A DNA stretch of 64,000 nt from Streptomyces sp. NBC_00513. GTDB taxonomy: Bacteria > Actinomycetota > Actinomycetes > Streptomycetales > Streptomycetaceae. Positions 51,622 to 59,691 of this stretch are shown piece after piece. The stretch covers positions 4,588,001 through 4,652,000 of the forward strand of contig NZ_CP107845.1 of the NCBI RefSeq assembly GCF_041431415.1, written 5' to 3'. Position 1 is the first letter of the stretch. Every line of letters begins with the position of its first letter. A program made the translations under genes and the position numbers. The notes beneath the pieces were generated by a model, which was not told the DNA's origin, searched no databases, and saw only the letters and a program-made list of their open reading frames with translations.

Positions 51622-52119
51622 TCACTCCACCGTCAGGTGGTACGTGATGTCGACCCAGAAGCCGTTCGTCGCGGACGCCGCGATCTCCAGTACGTACTGA
51701 CCCGCCGGGAGCGGGCCGAGTCCGCACCACAGGCCCCAGGCGACCCGGGGTATCCCCAGCGACTGGAACGGCCTCGACGAGAACTCCTCCAGCCTCAGCG
51801 GCACGCTGTTCAGGGCCGCACGCGCCCGCGCCACGGTCGGCGTCCACGGTCTGGTGACGAACGGGACCGCCGCCCGCTGGGTGTTCAGCACCGGGAAGAA
51901 CAACTTCCGGCCGCTCGGGACCGTGCACCGCCGCACCACCCGGCCGCCGTGCGTCCCGGCGAGGAACCACAGGTCCTCGGGCTGCCGCCATCCGGCGTTG
52001 CGCCCCGTGGTGTCACCGACGGGGCTGCGGTCCTCCGGCGCGGACAGGGCCCACTTCCACCACCGGGCGGCGAGCCGGGCCCCCTCCGCCTCGCCGATCC
52101 GCCAGTCGCCGTCGCCCAT
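51622..52119 (-). CDS. Conserved protein of unknown function
   Basis: 165 aa from the ATG at 52119. I do not know a named domain, but the pattern recurs in actinobacterial proteins: an N-terminal AARWWKWALSAPEDRSPVGDTTG, then DLWFLAGTHGGRVVRRCTVPSGRKLFFPVLN, then a C-terminal strand-rich part (WGLWCGLGPLPAGQYVLEIAAS and FWVDITYHLTVE). The conserved W-K-W, DxTG and RxCxVPxGKxLFFPxxN elements suggest a beta-sandwich binding protein. The longer frame to 52326 adds an Arg/Pro-rich stretch and overlaps the next gene's start, so it was not used. Confidence 0.75.
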   Translation of the reverse strand: MGDGDWRIGEAEGARLAARWWKWALSAPEDRSPVGDTTGRNAGWRQPEDLWFLAGTHGGRVVRRCTVPSGRKLFFPVLNTQRAAVPFVTRPWTPTVARARAALNSVPLRLEEFSSRPFQSLGIPRVAWGLWCGLGPLPAGQYVLEIAASATNGFWVDITYHLTVE

Positions 52120-52198
52120 TCGCCCCACTCCGGTGCCTCGTACGACCGTCCCCGCGGCCGAATCCGCAGTGACCCTATCGGGCGCCTCCCGCGCAACG

Positions 52199-52666
52199 AT
52201 GGGGACGTCGGGTCGTTCACGGGGCGTGCATCGGACATCGGACACACGAGGCAAGGTCGGCGGCGGCGTCCTGCTCGCCCTGCTCGGCGCCGGCATCCCG
52301 GCCCTGGTCGGGGCGGCTCTGGACACCCGGGTGGGGGAGCCGTACCGGGAGACGCGGCTCTACTTCGGCAGTGACCGCCCGGGCGGCCAGGGGCCGGTCG
52401 GGGAGGGGGAGTTCACCCGCTTCCTGGACGGCGAGATCACCCCGGCCTTCCCCGAGGGACTCACCGTCCACCACGGGCGGGGCCAATGGCGCGGCCATGA
52501 CGGCCGGATCGTCCACGAGACCTCGTACGAGGTGGTGTTGCTGTACCCCGAGAAGGAGGCGCAGGAGCGCGGCGCGCGCATCGAGCGCATCCGGCGGACG
52601 TACGAGCACCGGTTCCGGCAGGACTCGGTGGGCCGTTCGGACGACAAGGTGAGCGCCGAGTTCTGA
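52199..52666 (+). CDS. DUF3574 protein, membrane-anchored or secreted
   Basis: 155 aa from the ATG at 52199. A hydrophobic segment at about residues 21-40 (VLLALLGAGIPALVGAAL) follows a basic start, like a signal anchor. The rest fits DUF3574: YRETRLYFGSDRPGG, FTRFLDGEITPAFPEGLTVHHGRGQW, then IERIRRTYEHRFRQDSVGRS. The role is unknown. A GTG at 52226 would shorten the leader. Divergent from the preceding gene, with 79 bases between starts. Confidence 0.82.
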   Translation: MGTSGRSRGVHRTSDTRGKVGGGVLLALLGAGIPALVGAALDTRVGEPYRETRLYFGSDRPGGQGPVGEGEFTRFLDGEITPAFPEGLTVHHGRGQWRGHDGRIVHETSYEVVLLYPEKEAQERGARIERIRRTYEHRFRQDSVGRSDDKVSAEF

Positions 52667-52713
52667 ACGACCCGCGGGCCGGGCCCGGGACCCGGGATGA
52701 CCCGCGTCCGACG

Positions 52714-53370
52714 TCAGTTGCCCGCCACGTCCTTGACGGCCACCGAGACCGGCGTCGAGCCCGAGAGCAGTTCCAGGATCAGGCCCGCCGTCGCCGGGGT
52801 CTCGATCAGCTCCGCGAGGACCGCCGCGACGTCGTCGAGCGGGATCGACCCCCGGCCCGTGTCCGCCTCCAGGCGGACCAGGCCCGTACCGGCCTGATCG
52901 GTGAGCGCGCCCGGGCGCAGGATCGTCCACTCCAGGCCCAGCCGGGTGCGGAGGTGGTCGTCGGCCTCGCCCTTCGCCCGCAGGTAGTGGTCGAAGACCT
53001 CGTCCCCGTCGTGGCGGGCGTCGGCGCCCATCGAGGAGACCATCAGGAAGCGCCGTACGCGGGCCCGTTCGGCCGCGTCGGCGAAGAGGACGGCCGCGCC
53101 CCGGTCCACGGTGTCCTTGCGTTCGATACCGCTGCCCGCTCCCGCCCCGGCCGCGAAGACGGCCACGTCGGCGCCCTGGAGGATCCCCGCCACGTGCTCG
53201 ACGGTCGCCGACTCCAGGTCGCAGAGCACCGGTTCGGCCCCCGCGTCCCGCAGGTCGTCGCCCTGCTCCGGGTCGCGGACGATGCCCGCGACCTCGTACC
53301 CGCGCGCGGAGAGCAGCCGCTCCAGCCGCAGCGCGATCCGACCGTGTCCACCCGCGATGACGATGCGCAT
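52714..53370 (-). CDS. NAD(P)H-binding SDR-family protein (YhfK/NmrA-like)
   Basis: 218 aa. The nucleotide-binding motif is IAGGHGRIALRLERLL, followed by GADVAVFAAGAGAG, then RFLMVSSMGADAR and LEWTILRPGALTDQ. This is the atypical SDR5-like group that lacks a normal catalytic YxxxK; members act as NAD(P)-dependent epimerase-like or sensor proteins. The ATG at 53370 begins right at the Rossmann strand. Single gene between two unrelated ones on the same strand; the substrate is unknown. Confidence 0.88.
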   Translation of the reverse strand: MRIVIAGGHGRIALRLERLLSARGYEVAGIVRDPEQGDDLRDAGAEPVLCDLESATVEHVAGILQGADVAVFAAGAGAGSGIERKDTVDRGAAVLFADAAERARVRRFLMVSSMGADARHDGDEVFDHYLRAKGEADDHLRTRLGLEWTILRPGALTDQAGTGLVRLEADTGRGSIPLDDVAAVLAELIETPATAGLILELLSGSTPVSVAVKDVAGN

Positions 53371-53434
53371 GCCCCGACCGTACGTCGAGCGGGGCGCCCG
53401 CGCCCGCGAAGCGGCGGCGAACGGCCCCCGCCGC

Positions 53435-54757
53435 TCAGGGGCCGGGCTCGGTACGCCCCTGCCGGGGCAGGTCCAGGGCCACCGCGACCGCCGAGTCGCA
53501 GTACTCCCGTACGGCACTCGTCCGGGCTACGACACGCCCCCGGTGGATCACGATCCGGCTGTACGCCAGCGAGAGCACCCCGGCGATCCGGTCCCCGCGC
53601 ACCGCGAGCAACTCCGCCGGGAAGCCCGCCTCCACCCGCACCTCGGGCAGGCCCATGGCCTCGCGGGCGCAGGCGCTGACCGTCTCGTAGGCCTCCGCCG
53701 CCCGGAGCCCGCCCTGCGAGGCCAGCAGGTACGCCGCTTCGAGCGGGTCACCCCGGCCCACCGGGTTGCCGGCGTCGCGCAGGGCCCCGCTCCCGGCCGC
53801 GACCCGGACCCCGGCGGCACGGAGCAGCCGGACCGGTGCGGTGCGCAGGCCGCGCCGCTCCAGGGCCGCGCAGTCCCCCTGGGGCAGGCAGGTGACCCGT
53901 ACGCCGGCCGCGGCCAGTTGGTCGGCGGCGCGGGTCGCCACGTCCAGCGGGAGCCGGGACAGACCACCACAGGGGCCGATGCCGACACCGGGGCGCAGCC
54001 CGCCGGCCATGGCCGCGAGCCGGGCCAGACGCACCGGGTCGTCCCCGTCCGTGTGGAGGTCCACGGGGCAGCCGTGCTCGGCGGCGAGTTCCAGGACGGC
54101 CTCGACGAAGCCGGTGGGATCGGGGTCGAGGTCCGGGCAACCACCGATCACGGAGGCCCCCATCTTGACCGCGTCACGGAGCATGGCGAGTCCGTCCGCC
54201 CCGGCGACCCCGGTCAGCAGCCGGGGCACGGCGACGGTGGTCAGGTCGGTGAGGCCGCGCAGCGAGCGGCGGGCCTGGAGCACGGCCTCCATCGGGCCGA
54301 GCCCGTGGAGGTCGCCGATCCGTACGTGCGAGCGCAGGGCGGTGGCGCCGTGCCCGAGCTGGAGCAGCGCCGCCTCGGTGGCCCGGCGCTGCACCTCGTC
54401 GGGGGCGTGGGAGACGGGCCCCTCACCGTCCGCGGTCAGGGCGGTGTCGCCGTGCGCGTGCGGCTCGGCGGCGGCCGGCAGCAGCAGGTACCCGGTCAGG
54501 TCGACGCGGGACAGCGCGGGGGCGGGCAGGCTCCCGGGGGTCCCGACGGCCTGGATGCGGCCGCCCCCGCCCAGCCGGACGTCGACGGTGCGGCCGTCGG
54601 TGAGGCGGGCGCCGGCGAGCAGCAGGGTGGTGGACTCGGGGCCGGTCGCGGGACCACCCGCGTGACTCCGGGGGCCGTGTGCGGGCCCATGGCCGCCACC
54701 CTCGCCCCGGCCGCCGTGCGGGGAGTGGGACGGCTGCTGCGGCGGGCTGTCGGACAT
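53435..54757 (-). CDS. Cytosine-deaminase-like amidohydrolase lacking several metal ligands
   Basis: 440 aa. A His/Gly/Pro-rich N-terminal leader of 40 residues, then a TIM-barrel amidohydrolase. Compared with cytosine deaminase CodA, the HxH pair is kept (H100 and H102 in EPHAHGD) and so is the strand-5 His (H235 in DLHTDGDD). The catalytic Glu after it is G238, the strand-6 His is P262 (GIGPCGG in place of SHxxx), and the strand-8 Asp is G324 (GSGALRD in place of a HDD/SDN-type motif). It is therefore probably inactive as a metallohydrolase, or works in another way. The alignment to CodA was made by eye. Confidence 0.8.
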   Translation of the reverse strand: MSDSPPQQPSHSPHGGRGEGGGHGPAHGPRSHAGGPATGPESTTLLLAGARLTDGRTVDVRLGGGGRIQAVGTPGSLPAPALSRVDLTGYLLLPAAAEPHAHGDTALTADGEGPVSHAPDEVQRRATEAALLQLGHGATALRSHVRIGDLHGLGPMEAVLQARRSLRGLTDLTTVAVPRLLTGVAGADGLAMLRDAVKMGASVIGGCPDLDPDPTGFVEAVLELAAEHGCPVDLHTDGDDPVRLARLAAMAGGLRPGVGIGPCGGLSRLPLDVATRAADQLAAAGVRVTCLPQGDCAALERRGLRTAPVRLLRAAGVRVAAGSGALRDAGNPVGRGDPLEAAYLLASQGGLRAAEAYETVSACAREAMGLPEVRVEAGFPAELLAVRGDRIAGVLSLAYSRIVIHRGRVVARTSAVREYCDSAVAVALDLPRQGRTEPGP

Positions 54758-55089
54758 CGCGCTCCTGCGGTGGCTCGGGCGCTTCCCGGGTCCGTGGCCG
54801 CGGCCCGCGGCCCAAGATCACGCAGCGTGCCCCGAGCCTAGGGCGCGGGGGTCTCCGGTTCGCGGAGGAGCGAAATAGTCGTACCGGTGTGGTGCCTCCG
54901 CGGCGCGATCCGGAGTGCGAGGCCGCTCGGGATGCACAGAGCGTGAGATCGGGGCGGAATCACCGGTGCGGACCGTGTGACCTCGCCCACATTCGACCCG
55001 GAAAGTCGTGGAAATGGAGGCGGGAGAGGTGTGCGGGCCGATTCGGCAATCCGGCCCCGACCGCTCGGAGCCCGGTCCCCGCAAAGGAT
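54758..55089. other. Non-coding stretch upstream of tRNA-Thr
   Basis: No gene is seen between the amidohydrolase start and the tRNA-Thr promoter. Short possible reading frames here have no family features. The upstream region of the amidohydrolase gene lies at its left end. Confidence 0.6.
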
Positions 55090-55119
55090 TTGGGCGATCG
55101 GCGGGCAACCGTGTAATGT
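55090..55119 (+). promoter_or_regulatory. Promoter of the tRNA-Thr/tRNA-Met unit
   Basis: TTGGGC (55090-55095) and TAATGT (55114-55119) with an 18-base spacer fit a vegetative sigma promoter; the tRNA starts 11 bases after the -10 box. Confidence 0.6.
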
Positions 55120-55130
55120 CTTCCTCGCTC

Positions 55131-55203
55131 GCCCCAATAGCTCAGTCGGTAGAGCGTCTCCATGGTAAGGAGAAGGTCTGCGGTTCGATTCCGCATTGGG
55201 GCT
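55131..55203 (+). tRNA. tRNA-Thr (GGT)
   Basis: 73 nt. Acceptor GCCCCAA pairs with TTGGGGC, discriminator T. The anticodon stem TCTCC/GGAGA holds loop ATGGTAA with anticodon GGT. CCA is not encoded. A stable hairpin follows before tRNA-Met. Confidence 0.97.
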
Positions 55204-55218
55204 CTGGTGAGAGAGGTT

Positions 55219-55236
55219 CCCCACCCTCGGGTGGGG
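55219..55236 (+). other. Spacer hairpin between tRNA-Thr and tRNA-Met
   Basis: CCCCACCC-TC-GGGTGGGG forms an 8-bp stem with a 2-base loop in the 48-base spacer. It may help processing of a joint precursor or partly stop transcription. Confidence 0.5.
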
Positions 55237-55251
55237 AGTCGATCACATCAA

Positions 55252-55324
55252 AGCGGCGTAGCTCAGTCGGTAGAGCAAGCGGCTCATAATCGCTGTGTCA
55301 CCGGTTCAAGTCCGGTCGCCGCTA
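55252..55324 (+). tRNA. tRNA-Met (CAT), elongator type
   Basis: 73 nt. Acceptor AGCGGCG pairs with CGCCGCT, discriminator A. Anticodon loop CTCATAA with anticodon CAT. The A1-T72 pair is closed, unlike initiator tRNA, so this is the elongator form. CCA is not encoded. Confidence 0.95.
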
Positions 55325-55330
55325 CACACA

Positions 55331-55366
55331 GTAGCCGATTGCGGGGTCGGTCTCCCGGTCGGCTAC
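55331..55366 (+). other. Hairpin between tRNA-Met and rpmG
   Basis: GTAGCCGA (55331-55338) pairs with TCGGCTAC (55359-55366), followed by TCTTGT. It is either the tRNA terminator or lies within the rpmG promoter region (TACTCT at 55364-55369 resembles a -10 box). Confidence 0.55.
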
Positions 55367-55413
55367 TCTTGTATGCGTTCATCCGTCCCAATTGTCCGTC
55401 AAGGAGCACTCAC

Positions 55414-55578
55414 GTGGCTGCCACCGACGTCCGCCCGAAGATCACGCTGGCCTGCGTGGAGTGCAAGGAGCGGAACTACATCACCAAGAAGAACCGGCGT
55501 AACGACCCGGACCGTCTTGAGATGAAGAAGCACTGCCCGCGTTGCAACTCGCACACCGCGCACCGCGAGACCCGCTGA
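55414..55578 (+). CDS. rpmG: 50S ribosomal protein L33, zinc-binding (C+) form
   Basis: 54 aa. The zinc-ribbon cysteines are present: CVEC near residue 14 and CPRC near residue 41, so this is the zinc-containing C+ paralogue, as opposed to the C- form made under zinc limitation in Streptomyces. The GTG start has AAGGAG upstream. A position after tRNA-Thr and tRNA-Met and before two MaoC genes is conserved among actinobacteria, including Mycobacterium. Confidence 0.97.
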   Translation: MAATDVRPKITLACVECKERNYITKKNRRNDPDRLEMKKHCPRCNSHTAHRETR

Positions 55579-55607
55579 TCCTGGCGAGTCTCGAATACAG
55601 GCACCGT

Positions 55608-55645
55608 CACGAGGCCGTCCCCTTTCATCGGGGGGCGGCCTCGTG
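55608..55645 (+). terminator. Terminator of rpmG
   Basis: Arms CACGAGGCCG (55608-55617) and CGGCCTCGTG (55636-55645), with inner CCCC/GGGG pairing, followed by TCGTTTCC. It lies 29 bases past the rpmG stop. Confidence 0.82.
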
Positions 55646-55782
55646 TCGTTTCCGCGTCCGGATCCCTCCCGGCCCCACCTCTGTTCCCCGTGCGTGACGT
55701 CCCCGCGCCCGAAGGGGCGCGGTCGGTGATCCGTGACGTGTTCCTCGTGACTTTCATGTCCCTCAACAGGAGGTAGTGAGCC

Positions 55783-56235
55783 ATGGCCCTCGACCAGACC
55801 TTCGTGGGGCGGAGCTACCCGCCCACCGATCCGTACGAGGTCGGCCGGGAGAAGATCCGCGAATTCGCCGTCGCCGTAGGCGACGAGAATCCCGTCTACA
55901 CCGACCCCGAAGCCGCGAAGGCGCTCGGCCACCAGGACGTGATCGCGCCGCCGACCTTCGTGTTCGCCATCACGTTCCAGGCGGCGGGCCAGGTCATCGA
56001 GGACCCGCAGTTGGGTCTGGACTACAGCCGCGTCGTGCACGGCGACCAGAAGTTCGCGTACGTCCGTCCCGTGCGGGCCGGCGACCGGCTCTCCGTGACC
56101 TCCACCATCGAGGCCGTGAAGTCGCTCGCGGGCAACGACATCATCGACATCCGGGGCGAGGTCCACGACGCCTCCGGCGAGCACGTGGTGACGGCGTGGA
56201 CCAAGCTCGTGTCCCGCGCTCCCCAGGAGGCCTGA
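55783..56235 (+). CDS. MaoC-like dehydratase-fold protein (HadA/UPF0336 type)
   Basis: 150 aa. Single hot-dog domain of the FAS1-like dehydratase N-terminal group: FAVAVGDENPVYTDPEAAKALGH, APPTFVFAITFQAAGQV, then LDYSRVVHGDQKFAYVRPVRAGD. In mycobacteria the homologue HadA pairs with the catalytic HadB in (3R)-hydroxyacyl-ACP dehydratase; HadA-type subunits lack the catalytic Asp-His and shape the acyl channel. Followed 1 base later by the MaoC gene. Streptomyces make no mycolic acids, so the role here is not clear. Confidence 0.9.
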   Translation: MALDQTFVGRSYPPTDPYEVGREKIREFAVAVGDENPVYTDPEAAKALGHQDVIAPPTFVFAITFQAAGQVIEDPQLGLDYSRVVHGDQKFAYVRPVRAGDRLSVTSTIEAVKSLAGNDIIDIRGEVHDASGEHVVTAWTKLVSRAPQEA

Positions 56236-56236
56236 G

Positions 56237-56665
56237 ATGACCGCGCAGATCCAGTACGCCGACGTGGAGGTCGGCACCGAACTCCCGGCGGCCTCCTTCC
56301 CCGTGACGCGCGCCACGCTCGTCCGGTACGCGGGCGCCTCCGGCGACTTCAACCCGATCCACTGGAACGAGAAGTTCGCCAAGGAGGTCGGGCTCCCGGA
56401 CGTGATCGCGCACGGCATGTTCACCATGGCCGAGGCGATCCGGGTGGTCACCGACTGGCTGGGCGACCCGGGTGCGGTCGTCGAGTACGGGGTGCGCTTC
56501 ACCAAGCCCGTCGTCGTCCCGAACGACGAGGAGGGCGCGCTGATCGAGGTCACCGCCAAGGTGGCGGCCAAGCTGGACGACAACCGGGTCCGGGTGGACC
56601 TGACGGCGATGAGCGCGGGACAGAAGGTCCTGGGCATGTCGCGCGCGGTGGTCCGACTGGCCTGA
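56237..56665 (+). CDS. MaoC-family dehydratase (HadB type)
   Basis: 142 aa. Carries the hydratase-2 motif YAGASGDFNPIHWNEKFAKEVGLPDVIAHGMFT, with the catalytic Asp (GDFNPIH) and His (NPIH) that the preceding gene lacks. The pair therefore resembles the heterodimeric HadAB dehydratase. The most likely reaction is hydration/dehydration of 2-enoyl/3-hydroxyacyl-CoA or ACP. ATG start one base beyond the previous stop. Confidence 0.92.
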   Translation: MTAQIQYADVEVGTELPAASFPVTRATLVRYAGASGDFNPIHWNEKFAKEVGLPDVIAHGMFTMAEAIRVVTDWLGDPGAVVEYGVRFTKPVVVPNDEEGALIEVTAKVAAKLDDNRVRVDLTAMSAGQKVLGMSRAVVRLA

Positions 56666-56757
56666 GGCCGGCGCCCGCGACCGTCGGACCGGGGCCGCCC
56701 CGGTCCGACGGTCGCCGCGCCGCCGACCCGCGGTGGACGTCCTACGGGGGAGCGTTC

Positions 56758-57306
56758 CTACCGGGGGACCGCGGCGAGCAGCCGGCGGGCGGCCTCCGCG
56801 ACCGCCTCACGGACGGCCGGGTCGGTGATCGTCCCCGTCCCCTCGTCCACGACGGCCCGGGGTACCGGCACCCGCGCGCAGGCCTCCTCCACGACGCTCG
56901 CCCCCGTGTACCCGAGGACCGTGCGCAACGCCCGATGAGCCCCGGCGGCGCCGGTCGGTGACGAGGACGCGTTGATCCAACCGACCGGCTTGTCCACGAT
57001 CTCGACGCCGCCGACCGTCCAGTCCAGCAGGTTCTTGAAAGAGCCCGGAAGATCGCCCGCGTACTCCGGCGTGCAGAACAGCACCGCGTCCGCCCGTGCG
57101 ATCAGCTCGCGCAGCCGGACGACCTCGGCCGGCAGGGGATCGACGTCGTCGTCCGGATTGAAGTGCGGGAGCCTCGCCAGGTCGAGGTAGGGCGTGGCGC
57201 GCACCGCGTCGCCGAGGACCTCGGGAACCGTGAGGATCACCGAGGTGTTGGTCGAGCCGGCGCGGGTGCTTCCGCTGATCAGGGCGAGTCGTGGGATTCG
57301 GGTCAC
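56758..57306 (-). CDS. NAD(P)H-dependent FMN reductase (flavodoxin fold)
   Basis: 182 aa. The FMN phosphate loop is SGSTRAGSTN near the N-terminus, and TPEYAGDLPGSFKNLLDW at about 79-96 is the flavin-contact signature of the SsuE/ArsH-like group. It reduces FMN or a quinone or azo substrate with NAD(P)H. GTG start at 57306. It is transcribed divergently from the TetR gene; the 105-base gap contains the TetR operator, so it may belong to the same regulon. Confidence 0.9.
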   Translation of the reverse strand: MTRIPRLALISGSTRAGSTNTSVILTVPEVLGDAVRATPYLDLARLPHFNPDDDVDPLPAEVVRLRELIARADAVLFCTPEYAGDLPGSFKNLLDWTVGGVEIVDKPVGWINASSSPTGAAGAHRALRTVLGYTGASVVEEACARVPVPRAVVDEGTGTITDPAVREAVAEAARRLLAAVPR

Positions 57307-57383
57307 GGGCGTGATGCTACGGCCGCGCGGTGTCGCGGCCGAAGGGATCGGGGAGGTGGCCCGCGCAGAGGAGCGTTGACAAA

Positions 57384-57403
57384 GTTAGTGATTGAGCAAT
57401 AAC
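57384..57403 (+). promoter_or_regulatory. TetR operator, site 1, over its own promoter
   Basis: GTTAGTGATTGAGCAATAAC is an imperfect dyad that overlaps the spacer and -10 region of a promoter with TTGACA at 57376-57381 and TAACTT at 57400-57405. It matches site 2 (58067-58086) at most symmetric positions. The distance from the -10 box to the ATG at 57412 suggests a leaderless transcript. Confidence 0.72.
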
Positions 57404-57411
57404 TTGCTTCC

Positions 57412-57996
57412 ATGGCAAGGATGAGCGCAGACGAGCGACGCGAGAGCGTCATTCGCGCGGCGATGCACGAGTTCGCGCGTGGCGGTTACCACGGGACCTC
57501 CACCGAGACGATCGCCAAGCGGGTGGGCGTCTCGCAGCCGTACCTGTTCCGGCTGTTCCCGAGCAAGCAGGCGATCTTCATCGAAGCCGTCGCCCGCTGC
57601 ACCGAGGACATTCGGCTCGCCTTCGAGGAGGCCTCCGAGGGCCTCGGTGGCGAGGACGCGCTCAAGGCCATGGCGGAGGCGTACAAGCGGCTCATCGCCG
57701 AGCACCCCGACAAGCTCCTGATGCAACTCCAGTCGAACGTGGCCGTCGCGGCCGCCGAGGCCGAGGGGGAGACGGAGTTCGGGGTGATGGTCCGGGCCGG
57801 TTGGATGCGCCTGTGGGACACCGTGCGGGCGGCGATCGGCGGCGATGCCGACCAGACCGCCGGCTTCATGGCGCACGGGATGCTCATCAACACCCTCTCC
57901 GCCCTGGGCTTCCCGCCCGAGCACCGCGTCTGGGAGGGGTGCCGCCTGCTGGACGAGGCGGGCGGCCCCGAGTCCGACATCCGTACGAGCGCGTAG
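57412..57996 (+). CDS. TetR-family transcriptional repressor
   Basis: 194 aa. N-terminal helix-turn-helix (residues 13-55: ETIAKRVGVSQPYLFRLFPSKQAIF), then an all-helical ligand-binding part with no cysteine or named motif. The ATG at 57412 sits about 7 bases after a probable -10 box; an ATG at 57421 is an alternative. The next gene is an MFS exporter, and matching dyads precede both genes, the classic arrangement of a repressor that controls itself and an efflux pump. The inducer is unknown. Confidence 0.93.
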   Translation: MARMSADERRESVIRAAMHEFARGGYHGTSTETIAKRVGVSQPYLFRLFPSKQAIFIEAVARCTEDIRLAFEEASEGLGGEDALKAMAEAYKRLIAEHPDKLLMQLQSNVAVAAAEAEGETEFGVMVRAGWMRLWDTVRAAIGGDADQTAGFMAHGMLINTLSALGFPPEHRVWEGCRLLDEAGGPESDIRTSA

Positions 57997-58066
57997 CGCG
58001 CGACCGGCCGCGCGTCATCGGCCGGACACCGTTCGACCCCGTCCCGGCGGTCGTGCGGGCAGGAAA

Positions 58067-58086
58067 GTTAGTCATCGATAACTAAC
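58067..58086 (+). promoter_or_regulatory. TetR operator, site 2, before the MFS gene
   Basis: GTTAGTCATCGATAACTAAC is a near-perfect 20-bp palindrome, one mismatched pair in ten, 22 bases upstream of the MFS start. It shares GTTAGT.AT.GA and TAAC with site 1. Confidence 0.78.
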
Positions 58087-58108
58087 AGGCAGATCCGTAG
58101 GGGGAAAC

Positions 58109-59587
58109 GTGGACAGGCAAGGCACCGCACCCGGCGACACGAGCGCCGATACCAGGCTCAAGGCACCCGCCGTCTGGGCCCTCATCCTCACCGGCGTCGC
58201 CAGCTTCATGGCGGCCCTCGACAACCTCGTCGTCACCACCGCCCTGCCCGCGATCCGCGAGGACCTCGGCGGCAAGCTGGAGGACCTGGAGTGGACGGTG
58301 AACGCCTACACGCTCACCTTCGCCGTGCTCCTCATGTTCGGCTCCGCCCTCGGTGACCGGTTCGGCCGCCGCCGGCTGTTCATCGTCGGGCTCTCGATCT
58401 TCACCGGCGCCTCCGCCGCCGCGGCCCTCTCACCCGGCATAGACGAGCTGATCGCCGCCCGGGCCGTCCAGGGCGTGGGCGCGGCGATCATGATGCCGCT
58501 CACCCTCACCCTCCTCACCGCCGCCGTCCCGGCCGCCCGCCGCGGCATGGCCCTCGGCATCTACGGAGCCGTCACCGGCCTCGCCGTCGCCAGCGGCCCC
58601 CTCATCGGCGGCAGCCTCACCGAACACATCTCCTGGCAGTGGATCTTCTGGCTCAACGTGCCGATCGGTCTCGCCCTGATCCCCCTCGCCCGACTGCGCC
58701 TCGCCGAGTCCACGGCCCCCGACTCCCGCCTCGACGTCCCCGGCACGATCCTCATCAGCGGCGGCCTCTTCGGCATCGTCTACGCCCTGGTCAACGCCAA
58801 CTCCGACGGCTGGACCAGCGCCCCCGTGCTCACCGGCCTGATCGTCGGCAGTGCGCTCGTCGGCGCGTTCATCCGCCACGGGATACGCCACGCGAACCCC
58901 ATGCTCCCCATGCGGCTCTTCCGTAACCGGGGCTTCCTCGGGATCAACCTGGCCAGCCTGCTGATGTTCCTCGGCATGTTCGGCTCGATCTTCCTGCTCG
59001 CCCAGTTCCTCCAGGGCGTCGCCGGCTACTCGCCCACCGAGGCCGGACTGCGCATGCTCCCCTGGACCGGCATGCCGATGATCGTCGCGCCGATCGCCGG
59101 CATCCTCTCCGACCGCATCGGGGGCCGGCCGGTCGTCGCCGCCGGACTGGCGTTCCAGGCCCTCGGACTCGGCTGGTTCGCGGTGATCCTCAGCGCCGAC
59201 GTCTCGTACGCCGCCCAGCTCCCCGCCCTCGTCCTCAGCGGCATCGGCATGGCCCTGTACTTCGCCCCCGCCGCCAACGTGCTGATGTCCACCGTGGCCC
59301 CCGCCGACCAGGGCAAGGCCTCCGGCACCAACAACGCCCTCCGCGAGGTCGGCGGCGCCCTCGGAGTCGCCGTCCTCGCCTCGGTCTTCTCCGCCCAGGG
59401 CGGCTACGAGAGCCCCCAGGCCTTCACCGACGGCACGATCCCCGCCCTGTGGATCGGCGCCGTCGCCGTAGCCCTCGCCGCCGGCCTCGCCCTCCTGCTC
59501 CCGGGCAGGGCCAAGACCCGGGACCAAGGCCTCCCCGGCCCCGAAGCCGCCTCCCCGGCCCCGGTCAAGGTGCCCGCCGCCGGCTGA
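58109..59587 (+). CDS. MFS multidrug exporter, DHA2 (EmrB/QacA) type
   Basis: 492 aa, 14 helices expected. DHA2 signatures: motif D1-like FMAALDNLVVTTALPAIREDL in TM1, motif A GDRFGRRRLF after TM2, and motif C GIYGAVTGLAVASGPLIGG in TM5. The C-terminal tail is Pro/Ala-rich and hydrophilic. It is a proton-driven exporter; the drug or metabolite is not predictable. GTG start with AGGGGGA upstream. A strong hairpin follows the stop. Confidence 0.93.
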   Translation: MDRQGTAPGDTSADTRLKAPAVWALILTGVASFMAALDNLVVTTALPAIREDLGGKLEDLEWTVNAYTLTFAVLLMFGSALGDRFGRRRLFIVGLSIFTGASAAAALSPGIDELIAARAVQGVGAAIMMPLTLTLLTAAVPAARRGMALGIYGAVTGLAVASGPLIGGSLTEHISWQWIFWLNVPIGLALIPLARLRLAESTAPDSRLDVPGTILISGGLFGIVYALVNANSDGWTSAPVLTGLIVGSALVGAFIRHGIRHANPMLPMRLFRNRGFLGINLASLLMFLGMFGSIFLLAQFLQGVAGYSPTEAGLRMLPWTGMPMIVAPIAGILSDRIGGRPVVAAGLAFQALGLGWFAVILSADVSYAAQLPALVLSGIGMALYFAPAANVLMSTVAPADQGKASGTNNALREVGGALGVAVLASVFSAQGGYESPQAFTDGTIPALWIGAVAVALAAGLALLLPGRAKTRDQGLPGPEAASPAPVKVPAAG

Positions 59588-59595
59588 GGCAGGGC

Positions 59596-59626
59596 CCCGT
59601 GTCGGCGGGCGCCCCGCCGACACGGG
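59596..59626 (+). terminator. Terminator of the MFS gene
   Basis: Perfect 14-bp inverted repeat with a 3-base loop (59596-59609 and 59613-59626), 9 bases past the stop. Confidence 0.88.
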
Positions 59627-59691
59627 CGAAGAACCGGTACGGTCCGTGGCCCCGCAGGGATGCGAGGGGGACGGACCGTACTCTTGTCCCC

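Noticed and set aside
51854..52198. N-terminal extension of the DUF3574 gene
   Set aside because: It runs antisense to the conserved gene at 51622-52119 and is Arg/Pro-rich with no signal features; the ATG at 52199 begins the real protein.
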